Below, piece by piece: positions 43,798-52,125 of a stretch of 64,000 nucleotides of DNA (positions are counted from its first letter, which is position 1; every line of letters starts with the position of its first letter). Location of the stretch: contig NZ_BMYD01000003.1 of assembly GCF_014652095.1 (NCBI RefSeq), positions 310,001 to 374,000 of the forward strand, read 5' to 3'. A program made the translations under genes and the position numbers. The stretch is from Cognatilysobacter bugurensis (lineage in GTDB: Bacteria > Pseudomonadota > Gammaproteobacteria > Xanthomonadales > Xanthomonadaceae). Under the pieces are notes generated by a model. It made no database searches, was not told where the DNA came from, and saw only the letters and a program-made list of their open reading frames with translations.

Positions 43798-44122
43798 TCA
43801 CTCATCGCACACAGGCTGAAACACCGGCGGTTTTGTGAAGGTTGTGTTGCATTCAGTGAAGGCCGCCTGCAGGCCTCGTGCATGCGCCCCGTACAAACCG
43901 TTGCCACACAAGGCTTCGTGCAAATCGCGCCGAACCGCCTAGCGCGAAATACGAGCGCCACGCGTTAAACCCTTGTCGAGGGCTGAAATCCGCGGTGCCA
44001 TCCATTCACTTCGACAGCGGCAAGGTGCCGCCGCGGTCACCACATGGCATCACCGCGCGGTCCTCTGCCGGACCGTCGGGCACCTGCCCGCATTCCCCCA
44101 AATGGTTACCTAGGAGCAACGC

Positions 44123-44740
44123 ATGTCCAACTTCCGCACCTCGCTGCTGGCCACGGCCACCGCTTTCGCGCTGCTCTCGGCGCCGCTCGCGTTCGCCCAG
44201 TCCACCGACGCCACCGCGCAGCAGCAGACCGACACCTCGGCAACGGTCGGCGCCGACGTCAACGCGCAGACCGACACGACGGCCACGACGGACACCGCTG
44301 CCACCACGGGCACGGCCACGGACGCCACCACGGCGCATTCGGGCGCGATGCATTCCGACACGGCTGCGACCAACACCGCTGCGACGGCTGCGACGACCGA
44401 CACCGGTGCGACGACCGACACCGGTGCGACGACCGACACCGCCGCGCAGGCGACGGCCTCTGCCGATACGTCGGACAAGAAGAGCTGGGCCGACATCGAC
44501 ACCGATAAGGACGGCAACATCAACAAGACCGAGGCCGCCGCGATGCCGGCGCTCGATCGCGTCTTCGCCGATGCCGACGGCGATGCCGACGGCTCGCTGA
44601 CGGCCGACGAGTACCGTGACTACGCCGCCCGTGCGAGCGCCGAGGGCACGACCGACGCGAACGCCGAGGCCGGCGCTGAAGCCGGTGTCGAGGGCGAAGT
44701 CGAAGCCGAAGTCGAAGCCGACGCCGGCAAGGTTGACTGA
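44123..44740 (+). CDS. Secreted EF-hand protein B with Thr/Ala-rich repeats
   Basis: 205 residues. ATG 44123 with TAGGAG upstream. Signal peptide MSNFRTSLLATATAFALLSA, cleaved near FAQSTD. Residues 27-115 are Thr/Ala/Asp-rich with repeated TDTGATTDTGATTDT (18-bp DNA repeat ACCGACACCGGTGCGACG). EF-hand loops: DTDKDGNINKTE and DADGDADGSLTADE (the second expanded). Acidic Ala/Glu tail. It resembles the EF-hand protein at 33451-34026. The bases 43798-44122 upstream show no other gene. Confidence 0.85.
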   Translation: MSNFRTSLLATATAFALLSAPLAFAQSTDATAQQQTDTSATVGADVNAQTDTTATTDTAATTGTATDATTAHSGAMHSDTAATNTAATAATTDTGATTDTGATTDTAAQATASADTSDKKSWADIDTDKDGNINKTEAAAMPALDRVFADADGDADGSLTADEYRDYAARASAEGTTDANAEAGAEAGVEGEVEAEVEADAGKVD

Positions 44741-44788
44741 AAGAAGTAATCGCCTGCGGCGCATCCGCGCCGCTGCACCGGTGATTCA

Positions 44789-44818
44789 CGGGGCGGCCTT
44801 GGCCGCCCCGTTCTTTTT
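44789..44818 (+). terminator. Rho-independent terminator
   Basis: Stem CGGGGCGGCC / GGCCGCCCCG with a 2-nt loop as written (real loop larger) and TTCTTTTT. It ends the EF-hand protein B transcript. Confidence 0.88.
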
Positions 44819-44978
44819 GTCGAACCGGTGGCCACGCGGCACCGGCCGCTTCGTCGCAATCCAAAACACAAGCTGAGCCATTCGTGGTCCGTACCGCAAA
44901 ATTTCGAACGGATTCATGGACGCCGTCGCATCGTCGGACCGTGCCTGCCGTGGGGCAGGCTTGATAAGGAGAACGACG

Positions 44979-45437
44979 ATGGGTTCGATGACCCGCTGGC
45001 TTGCGCCGGCATTGCTCGCCACCGGTCTTGGCGCAGCCGCGTTTACGCCGGCGACCGCCCATGCGCAGAGTGGCGATGAGATCGCGCGCGTGATCGTCGA
45101 CGTCGCCGATGTGCTCATGCGCGGCAACCAGCCGCATTACCGCCACGGCAATAATGGCTATGACGAACGGCTCGTCGTCGGCCGCGACCGCTACGGCCGC
45201 CCGGTGTATTACCGCCAAGCGCCCCACCGCGACTACCGCGCGTCGTACGGCTACGGGCACGAGCGTGATCGTTACGACACCCGTCGCACCAAGTGCAACA
45301 AGCACGGCAAGTGCAAGGTCGAGTATTACGACCCGCGGTACGACCGCCGCAACGAGCGCGCCTATCACGACCGCGGGCGGTACGACGACCGCCGCTACTC
45401 GCGCTACGACGACCGCCGCGACTGGGGCGACCGCTGA
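44979..45437 (+). CDS. Secreted basic Arg/Tyr/Asp-rich protein
   Basis: 152 residues. ATG 44979 with AAGGAGAACG upstream. Signal peptide MGSMTRWLAPALLATGLGAA to AHAQSGD. The mature part is dominated by Arg, Asp, Tyr and His: RDRYGRPVYYRQAPHRDYR, then a short CNKHGKCK with two Cys, and a tail YDDRRYSRYDDRRDWGDR. Such sequences occur in periplasmic proteins of unknown role in this lineage. Strong disorder predicted from composition. Confidence 0.75.
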   Translation: MGSMTRWLAPALLATGLGAAAFTPATAHAQSGDEIARVIVDVADVLMRGNQPHYRHGNNGYDERLVVGRDRYGRPVYYRQAPHRDYRASYGYGHERDRYDTRRTKCNKHGKCKVEYYDPRYDRRNERAYHDRGRYDDRRYSRYDDRRDWGDR

Positions 45438-45463
45438 GGCGAGCCGTGTTCCGGCAGCATCCC

Positions 45464-45485
45464 GACGGCGCCTCCGGGCGCCGTC
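45464..45485 (+). terminator. GC hairpin, probable terminator
   Basis: GACGGCGCC / GGCGCCGTC with a 4-nt loop, 27 bp after the stop of the 44979-45437 gene. Only a weak T-rich tail (CTTCGTT). Confidence 0.5.
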
Positions 45486-45547
45486 CTTCGTTGGCGGGCC
45501 GGACCGGTGCTAGCCTTCGCGCCGACATCCCGACTGCCGTGACCGCC

Positions 45548-45976
45548 ATGCGCCGACTGCTCGCCTTCGCCGCCCTTGCGCTCGCCTGCGCCGCGCCCCC
45601 CGCGAGCGCGCAGCGCCTCATCGACTGCGAGATGACGTTCTCGATGTCGGGCTGGTCCGCGTTCTACAAGACGAGTTCGGGCACTGGCACGATCCGTTGC
45701 GATAACGGCCAGCGCATGCAGGTGCAGATCGGCAGCAAGGGTGGCGGCCTGAGCTTCGGCAAGTCGCGCATCGCTGACGGCCGCGGTGAGTTCTCCGGCG
45801 TGCAGCGCATCGAGGACGTGCTGGGCACCTACGTCACCGCCGAGGCACACGCCGGCGCAGTGAAGTCGGCCAAGGCGCAGGTCATGACGAAGGGCGAGGT
45901 CTCGCTGGCGCTCGGCGGCAAGGGCGAGGGCTTCGACCTCGGCGTCGTGTTCGGCAAGTTCACGATCTCCAAATGA
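45548..45976 (+). CDS. Secreted hypothetical protein
   Basis: 142 residues. Signal peptide MRRLLAFAALALACAAPPAS, mature start near AQRLID. Mature part is beta-rich: CEMTFSMSGWSAFYKTSSG, GTIRCDNGQRMQVQIGSKG, GKGEGFDLGVVFGKFTI; two Cys (in DCEM and IRCD) may form a disulfide. Similar in layout to small periplasmic beta-sandwich proteins. Function unknown. Its stop overlaps the next ATG (ATGA). Confidence 0.75.
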   Translation: MRRLLAFAALALACAAPPASAQRLIDCEMTFSMSGWSAFYKTSSGTGTIRCDNGQRMQVQIGSKGGGLSFGKSRIADGRGEFSGVQRIEDVLGTYVTAEAHAGAVKSAKAQVMTKGEVSLALGGKGEGFDLGVVFGKFTISK

Positions 45977-46593
45977 CGACCCACTCGCTCCGCTCCGGAC
46001 GCTGGACGCGCCGTGCCCGCGCATGGCTGCTGGCCGTGTCGTGCGCGGCAACGACGCTCGCGATCGCGCAGCCGCCCGCGCCCGCATCGCTTCCGGTGCC
46101 GGTGCCGGTGCCGGTGCCGGTGCCGGTGCCGGTGCCGGTGCCGCGCACGACCGGCGATGCCACGCTCGACGCGCGCCTGGACGACATCGATCGCTATGGC
46201 GCGCGCTATCGCGCCGCGTTCGTCGACGAGCTGGTGCGCTACCACGCCGCGCCGCGGGACCTCGTGCTCGCGCTGTTCGAGCGCGGCTGGCCGCCGGGTG
46301 ACATCTATTACGCCTGCGCGCTCGCCCACACCGTCGGTCGGGCCTGCCGCGCCGTCACCGAGGGCGTGCCGGATGGGGCTACGCCGGACTGGGCCGCGAC
46401 TGCGCAGCGTTTGGGAATCGATGCCGATTCGCCGCGGCGGGCCCGGCTGCACGAGCACGTCGAGGCAACGTACCGGCGATGGGGTCGACCCCTGCCGGCG
46501 GTTGTCGTCGCAGAGCCGACCCGCGACGCCGGAGCGCGCACGCGCACAGCCGACGCGCCGGGCCGCACGCCGGACACCCGGAATCAGGACTGA
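45973..46593 (+). CDS. Secreted hypothetical protein with Pro-Val repeat (paralogue B)
   Basis: 206 residues. N-terminal signal (RARAWLLAVSCAATTLAIAQ), then a Pro-Val tract encoded by eight CCGGTG units, then a core homologous to the protein at 25474-26133: TGDATLDARLDDIDRYGARY, FVDELVRYHAAPRDLVLALF, RGWPPGDIYYACALAHTVGR, QRLGIDADSPRRARLHEH. The tail is Arg/Thr-rich rather than Gly/Lys-rich. Translationally coupled to the gene before it. Function unknown. Confidence 0.8.
   Translation: MTTHSLRSGRWTRRARAWLLAVSCAATTLAIAQPPAPASLPVPVPVPVPVPVPVPVPRTTGDATLDARLDDIDRYGARYRAAFVDELVRYHAAPRDLVLALFERGWPPGDIYYACALAHTVGRACRAVTEGVPDGATPDWAATAQRLGIDADSPRRARLHEHVEATYRRWGRPLPAVVVAEPTRDAGARTRTADAPGRTPDTRNQD
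46093..46140 (+). repeat. (CCGGTG)8 hexanucleotide repeat inside a gene
   Basis: Eight exact copies of CCGGTG encode a Pro-Val tract. The unit is 6 bp, so copy-number changes keep the reading frame and only change linker length. Confidence 0.95.
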
Positions 46594-46660
46594 CCGAACG
46601 TCCGGCCATGCCCCGGCACTGCCTTACCATGGCGACCCCGCGCCGCCGCCGAGCCCGTGC

Positions 46661-47674
46661 ATGACTGCCTCTGCCGCCCCCGACCGCGCATACGCGCGTT
46701 CGATCCGCCTGTCGGTCGCGCCGATGATGGACTGGACGGACTCGCACTGCCGGGCGTTCCACCGCGTGCTGGCGCCGAACGCGCGGCTGTACACCGAAAT
46801 GGTCCACGCGAACGCCGTGATCCATGGCGACCGCGGCCGTCTGCTTGCGATGGACGCGAGTGAGCACCCCGTCGCGCTGCAGCTCGGCGGCAGTGAGCCC
46901 GCGCTGTTGGCGCAGGCCGCGCGCATCGGCGCGGAATGGGGCTTCGACGAGATCAACCTCAACTGCGGCTGCCCGTCCGATCGCGTGCAGGCCGGCCGCT
47001 TCGGCGCATGCCTGATGCGCGAGCCGGCGCTCGTCGCCGACGGCGTCGCCGCGATGATCGCGGCCTGCGACGTGCCGGTCACCGTGAAGTGCCGCCTCGG
47101 CGTCGACGATGACCACGAGTACGAGCGCTTCGCGGCGTTCATCGACACCGTCGCGCAGGCCGGCTGCCGCACCTTCGTCGTGCACGCGCGCAACGCGTGG
47201 CTGCAGGGGCTGTCGCCGAAGGAAAACCGCGAAGTGCCGCCGCTGCGCTATGACTGGGCGTACCGCCTCAAGCGCGAACGCCCCGCGCTGACGATCGTCG
47301 TCAACGGCGGCATCGCCGCGCAGGACGAGGCCACGCGCCATCTCGATCATGTCGACGGCGCGATGCTCGGACGCGCGGCGTATCACGACCCCTACCTGCT
47401 GCACCGGCTCGACGTGGCCTGGTACGGCGGTGAGCTCCGCACGCGCGCCGAACTGCTGCGCGCCTACCGGCCGTACGTCGAAGCGCAGCTCGCGCGCGGC
47501 GTGTTCCTCAAGCACATCACCCGGCACGTGCTCGGTCTGTTCGCGGGCGAGCGCGGCGGCCGGGCGTTCCGCCAGGTGCTCAGCGAAGGCGCGCACAAGC
47601 CCGGCGCCGACTGGTCGCTGATCGAGCGCGCATTGGGACTGACCGAAGAGGGCCTGCGGAGCGACGCCGCATGA
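46661..47674 (+). CDS. dusA: tRNA-dihydrouridine synthase DusA
   Basis: 337 residues. FMN and tRNA features: SVAPMMDWTDSHCRAFHRVL, NLNCGCPSDRVQAGRFGACL (catalytic Cys104), VKCRLGVDDDHEYERF, FVVHARNAWLQGLSPKENR, VVNGGIAAQDEA and GAMLGRAAYHDPYLL. This is DusA (tRNA positions 20/20a) by the GLSPKENREVPPL motif. Start MTASAAPDRAYARSIRLSVA at 46661. It overlaps the next gene by 4 bp. Confidence 0.96.
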   Translation: MTASAAPDRAYARSIRLSVAPMMDWTDSHCRAFHRVLAPNARLYTEMVHANAVIHGDRGRLLAMDASEHPVALQLGGSEPALLAQAARIGAEWGFDEINLNCGCPSDRVQAGRFGACLMREPALVADGVAAMIAACDVPVTVKCRLGVDDDHEYERFAAFIDTVAQAGCRTFVVHARNAWLQGLSPKENREVPPLRYDWAYRLKRERPALTIVVNGGIAAQDEATRHLDHVDGAMLGRAAYHDPYLLHRLDVAWYGGELRTRAELLRAYRPYVEAQLARGVFLKHITRHVLGLFAGERGGRAFRQVLSEGAHKPGADWSLIERALGLTEEGLRSDAA

Positions 47675-48582
47675 TCACGCGCGATACCGGCGCCTTCCTC
47701 GCCCATGCGCGCACGTGTGCGCCAGACTTCGGGCCGCCCACCGCGCGTGCGGCGTTCCTCGTGGCGCCCGACGGCTTTCGTCTCGCGACGCAGTCCGCGC
47801 TCGACAACCGCTACATGGCCGACGCCGCCGCGTTCGATGCGCAGCACGCGTCGATGCAGCACCGCGCACTGCATGCGGCGTTCGCGCAGTCGCTGCCCAC
47901 CGTCTGTTTCGCCGGCAACCCTGAAACGCCCGACGCCGTGTTTCCGAACAACGTGTTCGGCACCGCCGCGGGCCGCGTCGTCATCGGCCGCATGCGCCAC
48001 GAGGTGCGCCGGCGCGAGGCCGCGCGCACCGACATCCGGGCGTTTTTCACCGACGTGCTCGGCTACGAGGCGGTCGACCTGTCGACGCAGCCGCACGCAT
48101 GCGAGTTGACCGGCGCGCTGGTGATCGACCGCGCGCGCGGTCTCGGCTTCGCGGGCCTGTCCGAGCGCTGCGACGAGGCCGGTGCGCGGCTGATGCACGA
48201 GGCGTTCGGGCTGCGCGCGACGCTGATGTTCGACCTCGCCCCGGGCGAGTACCACACGAACGTCGTGCTCGCGGTGCTTGCCGGCCGGGCCGCGCTGATC
48301 GCGCCCGCGGGCTTCGCGGACGCGACGGCCGTGGACGCAATCGAAGCGCTGTATGCCCCGCACGTCGCGCGGCTCGGCGCGCGTGAGCACGCGGCGTTCG
48401 TCGCCAACTCGATCGCCCTCGATCCGCATTCGGCCTGGATGAGCGCCGCGGCGGCGGCCGCGCTCGAACCGGCAACGCGCGACGTGCTGGCCGGCGCGGG
48501 CTTCACGGTGCGTGAAGTGGATCTGTCGGCGATCGAGGCCGCGGGCGGCTCGTTGCGGTGCTGCGTGGGCGAGGTGTTCTGA
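47671..48582 (+). CDS. Arginine deiminase-related protein (CtlX-like citrulline utilisation hydrolase)
   Basis: 303 residues. Motifs of the amidinotransferase fold: DAVFPNNVFGT (Asp and Asn), YEAVDLSTQPHACELTGALV (Glu-Leu-Thr-Gly), YHTNVVLAVLAGR (His) and the C-terminal catalytic Cys in GGSLRCCVGEVF. The FPNN motif and the tail match the CtlX group of arginine deiminase-related proteins. A role in citrulline or arginine-derivative hydrolysis is inferred from the family. Coupled to dusA by ATGA. Confidence 0.85.
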   Translation: MITRDTGAFLAHARTCAPDFGPPTARAAFLVAPDGFRLATQSALDNRYMADAAAFDAQHASMQHRALHAAFAQSLPTVCFAGNPETPDAVFPNNVFGTAAGRVVIGRMRHEVRRREAARTDIRAFFTDVLGYEAVDLSTQPHACELTGALVIDRARGLGFAGLSERCDEAGARLMHEAFGLRATLMFDLAPGEYHTNVVLAVLAGRAALIAPAGFADATAVDAIEALYAPHVARLGAREHAAFVANSIALDPHSAWMSAAAAAALEPATRDVLAGAGFTVREVDLSAIEAAGGSLRCCVGEVF

Positions 48583-48691
48583 CGCCCGAACTGAACACGG
48601 ACCGTGTTGTGAAAAAAAAGTTCATTGCCGATTCAACCGCGCGTTCAAAGAATGGCTCCACCGATCGGCCCCACCGGGCCGGCCCTGACCG

Positions 48692-49048
48692 ATGCCTCCA
48701 ATGCCGCTGATCCGTCCGATGCTCCGTCCCGCCCTTGTCGCCGTTGTGATTGCGGCGGGCGGCTTTGCATCGACCGCGGCCGCGCAGGACCCCGCCCCGC
48801 AACGCGATCGCGAGCATGACCACCGGCGTGACGACCGCCGCGCGCTTGCCGACTCGGTGCGCCGCGTGGAGCGCGAGTCGCGCGGCGAGGTGTTGAGTGC
48901 CGAACGCGTGCCGTTCGACGGCCGCGACGTGAACCGGGTGAAGTTCGTCGATGCGAGCGGTCGCGTGCGCATCTACATGGACGACCCGCACGCGCGCCGT
49001 GCCGGACCGCCCGACCCTACACGTGGCAACGACGGCGGCAACGACTAA
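48692..49048 (+). CDS. PepSY-like secreted protein
   Basis: About 118 residues from ATG 48692; ATG 48701 and 48719 are alternatives and none has a strong Shine-Dalgarno. Signal peptide RPALVAVVIAAGGFASTAAA. Mature part: a charged helix RRALADSVRRVERESRGEVL, then AERVPFDGRDVNRVKFVDAS and RVRIYMDDPHARR, the fold pattern of a PepSY/YpeB domain. Such proteins often sit before two-component genes and may inhibit or sense proteases. It precedes a PhoP-like regulator by 44 bp. Confidence 0.8.
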   Translation: MPPMPLIRPMLRPALVAVVIAAGGFASTAAAQDPAPQRDREHDHRRDDRRALADSVRRVERESRGEVLSAERVPFDGRDVNRVKFVDASGRVRIYMDDPHARRAGPPDPTRGNDGGND

Positions 49049-49092
49049 GCTAGCTGAACGGCGGTCGCGGACCGCACAGCTACGGAGTTGCC

Positions 49093-49776
49093 ATGCGTAT
49101 CCTGCTGGTCGAAGACGAAGCGCCGCTGCGCGAGACGCTCGCCGCGCGCCTCAAGCGCGAGGGCTTTGCGGTCGACGCGGCCCAGGACGGTGAAGAAGGC
49201 CTGTACATGGGCCGCGAAGTGCCGTTCGACGTCGGCATCATCGACCTCGGCCTGCCGAAGATGTCGGGCATGGAGCTGATCAAAGCCCTGCGCGATGAAG
49301 GCAAGAAGTTTCCGGTGCTGATCCTGACCGCGCGCTCGAGCTGGCAGGACAAGGTCGAGGGCCTCAAGCAGGGCGCCGACGACTATCTCGTTAAACCGTT
49401 CCACGTCGAAGAACTGCTTGCCCGCCTCAACGCACTCGTGCGTCGCGCCGCCGGCTGGAGCAAGCCGATGCTCGAGTGCGGCCCGGTCACGCTCGATCTC
49501 GCGGCCCAGACCGTGAGCGTCGGCGGCCAGAACGTCGATCTGACGAGCTACGAGTACAAGGTGCTCGAGTACCTGATGATGCACGCGGGCGAGCTCGTCT
49601 CGAAGGCCGACCTCACCGAGCACATCTACCAGCAGGACTTCGACCGCGATTCAAACGTGCTCGAAGTGTTCATCGGCCGGCTGCGCAAGAAGCTCGACCC
49701 GGACGGCTCGCTCAAGCCGATCGAGACCGTGCGTGGGCGTGGCTACCGCTTCGCGATCCCGCGCAGCGGCGAGTGA
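49093..49776 (+). CDS. phoP: PhoP-like OmpR-family response regulator
   Basis: 227 residues. Receiver with Asp51 in VGIIDLGLPKMSGM and Lys in DDYLVKPFHVEELLAR; C-terminal winged helix with LTSYEYKVLEYLMMHAGELV, DFDRDSNVLEVFIGRLRKKL and RGRGYRFAIPR. Closest by eye to PhoP of xanthomonads. Probably controls envelope/cation-related genes. GGAG upstream. The kinase gene follows after 130 bp. Confidence 0.92.
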   Translation: MRILLVEDEAPLRETLAARLKREGFAVDAAQDGEEGLYMGREVPFDVGIIDLGLPKMSGMELIKALRDEGKKFPVLILTARSSWQDKVEGLKQGADDYLVKPFHVEELLARLNALVRRAAGWSKPMLECGPVTLDLAAQTVSVGGQNVDLTSYEYKVLEYLMMHAGELVSKADLTEHIYQQDFDRDSNVLEVFIGRLRKKLDPDGSLKPIETVRGRGYRFAIPRSGE

Positions 49777-49907
49777 CCCGGCGGCGCGGCGATGGCCGCC
49801 GTCGTCCATGAGCGAGGCCCGCGCGCGGGCATGCACCGGCGTGGGTCTGCACGCATGACCGTGCTTCGCGTCAGGACGGCTCACGTCTGCCACCGGGAGC
49901 TGTGCGA

Positions 49908-51305
49908 ATGAGCTGGCGGCGGCCCGGTTCGCTGCAGGCGCGCCAGCAGCTCGCTGCGAGCGCGAGCCTCATCGCGTTTCTCGCGCTCGCAGGTTACGCG
50001 CTCGACCGCGCGTTCATCGAGACCGCGGAAAGCAACCTCGAGCAGCGCCTGCACAACTACGCACTCGCGTACACGGCCGACACCGAATTCGGCCGCGACG
50101 GTGAGCTGATCGAGCCCTACGACCCGCCGGACCCGCGCTTCAACCGCCCGGGCAGCGGCCTGTACGCGCAGATCGCGCTGCCGAACGGCAGCTGGACCTC
50201 CGCCTCGGCCGAAGGCCCGGCGCTGCCGGCGCCGCCGATGCTCGCGCCGCGGGAAAGCCGCTTCGAGCGGGCGTTGCCGATGCGCGAGAGCGACGGCGAG
50301 ATCGGCGAGGTCTATCGCTACAGCTACGGCCTGATTTGGGGCGGGGCGGGCGACCGGCGCGCGGAGTTTCCGTACACGATCCACATCCTCGAGGACACGC
50401 GCACGCTGCGGCGGCAGATCGGCGTGTTCCGCGAATCGCTGTGGCGCTATCTCGGCGGCGCCGGGCTGATCCTGCTGCTGCTACAGGGCGTGATCCTGCG
50501 CTGGAGCCTCATGCCGCTGCGCCACGTGATTGCTGAACTCAAGCGCGTGCAGCGCGGCGAGGCGTCGCGCATGGGCATGCAGCATCCGCGCGAGCTCGAG
50601 CCGCTGACCGAGAGCATCAACGCGTTCATCGAAAGCGAGCGCGAGAACCTCGACCGCCAGCGCAACACGCTCGCCGACCTCGCGCACAGCCTCAAGACGC
50701 CGCTTGCTGTCCTTCGCTCTCGCCTGGAGAGCCCCGCCGGCGAGGCCGAACTGCGCGAGGACGTGGCGACGCAGGTGCAGCGCATGAACGACCTCGTGTC
50801 GTACCAGCTCGCGCGCGCGGCGCGCAGTGGACACGCGTTGTTCGCGGCGCCGATCGCCCTCGAGCCGCACGCCGAGCAGATCGTCAAAGGGCTCGAGAAG
50901 GTCTACGCGAGCAAAGGCGTGCTGTGCGAATTCGAGATCCAGGAAGGCGTGCAGTTCCACGGCGAGGCCGGTGACCTGCAGGAACTGCTCGGAAACCTGC
51001 TCGAGAACGCGTTCAAGTGGGCCCGCTCGCGTGTGCTGCTGACCGTGCGCAGCGAGCCCGCATCGGCCGGCCGCCGCCCGGGCCTGCTCGTGGCCGTCGA
51101 TGACGACGGCCCCGGCATCCCACCGGAAAAAGTCAGCCTGATCCTGCAGCGCGGCGTGCGTGGCGACGAGCGCGTGCAGGGCCACGGCATCGGCCTGGCG
51201 ATCGTGCAGGACCTCGTCCGCAGCTACCGCGGCACGCTCGAGGTCTCGCGGTCGACCGAGCTCGACGGTGCACGCTTCGAAGTGCACTTGCCGCCGGGGC
51301 TGTAG
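49908..51305 (+). CDS. phoQ: PhoQ-like sensor histidine kinase
   Basis: 465 residues from ATG 49908 (GGGAG at about 49894-49898 fits this start and not GTG 49902). Two membrane helices (about 18-34 and 180-198) flank a periplasmic sensor with acidic clusters (YDPPDPRFNRPG, ESDGEIGEVYRY). HAMP-like linker, HisKA with His260 in LADLAHSLKTPL, HATPase with GNLLENAFKW, DDDGPGIPPEK and GHGIGLAIVQDLV. Together with the upstream PhoP-like regulator it should sense cations or envelope state. Confidence 0.92.
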   Translation: MSWRRPGSLQARQQLAASASLIAFLALAGYALDRAFIETAESNLEQRLHNYALAYTADTEFGRDGELIEPYDPPDPRFNRPGSGLYAQIALPNGSWTSASAEGPALPAPPMLAPRESRFERALPMRESDGEIGEVYRYSYGLIWGGAGDRRAEFPYTIHILEDTRTLRRQIGVFRESLWRYLGGAGLILLLLQGVILRWSLMPLRHVIAELKRVQRGEASRMGMQHPRELEPLTESINAFIESERENLDRQRNTLADLAHSLKTPLAVLRSRLESPAGEAELREDVATQVQRMNDLVSYQLARAARSGHALFAAPIALEPHAEQIVKGLEKVYASKGVLCEFEIQEGVQFHGEAGDLQELLGNLLENAFKWARSRVLLTVRSEPASAGRRPGLLVAVDDDGPGIPPEKVSLILQRGVRGDERVQGHGIGLAIVQDLVRSYRGTLEVSRSTELDGARFEVHLPPGL

Positions 51306-51371
51306 GTCCTGCCGCGATTCGCGCTTTAGTTCGCGCCGATTTTTCCCGCGCGCAGTGAATGCCGCCGTGGC

Positions 51372-52121
51372 TCAGGAGAACAGCGGCGCCCCGTAGAACC
51401 GCGCCAGGTGCGCCGCCACCTCGGGCATCGCGTCGCGCAGGACGGCCGGGCGGCTGAAGTGGTATTCGGTGACGACTGCGAAGAATTCCTCGGGCGCCTC
51501 GACTGCGTACGGGTCGATCGCAGTCTCCCGGCCCGCATCGGCCTCACGAGCCAGCGCGTTGTAGGCCTGCTGGAAATCCCGGGCCCACGCGCGCTGCCAG
51601 TCGCGGGGAAGCGGCGGCGTGCCGTCGATGGCCCCGTCGAGCGCGTCGAGCTTGTGTGCGATCTCGTGCGCGGCGACGCAGAAGCCCGCATCCGGCTCGG
51701 CGCAGTCGGCCGCCACATCGGCCCACGACAGGATCAGCGGGCCGGCGTCCCACGACTCGCCGATGAGCTCGTCGTCCCATTCGTGCAGCACGCCGGCGGC
51801 GTCGACGTGACTGCGCTGCACGCGGAATGCGTCGGGGTAGACGATGAGCTGCGACCAGCCGCGCAGGCCGACCTCGCCGAACTCGAGCAACGGCAGGCAG
51901 CACAACGCCGCGAGCGTGGTGCGCTGCACGTCGTCGAGCGCGAGGCCGGCAACCGGCGTGATCGTTTTTTCGTGCACGAAACGCGCGGCGAGCGTGGCCA
52001 GCCGATCGCGCCGCGTCGCGTCGAGCGCGACCAGCCACGGCACGGCCGTGCAGGTGGTCTGCCACAGTGCGGGGTCGATCGGGGTGGGCTTCGGCCTCAG
52101 CCGGCGCAGCAATCCGAGCAA
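51372..52121 (-). CDS. mtfA: Zinc-dependent peptidase MtfA (M90)
   Basis: About 249 residues. Zinc-binding AAHEIAHKLDALDGAIDG (HExxH) and a downstream Glu in EAPEEFFAVVTEYHF, with FQQAYNAL and YAVEAPEEFFA, all MtfA signatures. No ATG is available near the N-terminus; TTG 52121 (LLGLLRRLRPKP) fits, and it lies 5 bp after the stop of the small secreted protein gene, so the start may depend on translation of that gene. E. coli MtfA (265 aa) binds Mlc and relieves repression of glucose PTS genes; here the partner is unknown. Confidence 0.88.
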   Translation of the reverse strand: MLGLLRRLRPKPTPIDPALWQTTCTAVPWLVALDATRRDRLATLAARFVHEKTITPVAGLALDDVQRTTLAALCCLPLLEFGEVGLRGWSQLIVYPDAFRVQRSHVDAAGVLHEWDDELIGESWDAGPLILSWADVAADCAEPDAGFCVAAHEIAHKLDALDGAIDGTPPLPRDWQRAWARDFQQAYNALAREADAGRETAIDPYAVEAPEEFFAVVTEYHFSRPAVLRDAMPEVAAHLARFYGAPLFS

Positions 52122-52125
52122 GGCG

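Noticed and set aside
43628-43968. Short open frames after the sigma-54 promoter at 43644
   Set aside because: None has a Shine-Dalgarno plus protein-like composition; the frames look random, so an RNA or leader is preferred.
45685-45700. Sigma-54-like TGGCACG...TTGC
   Set aside because: Spacing is one base too long (N5) and it lies inside the coding region of the gene at 45548-45976.
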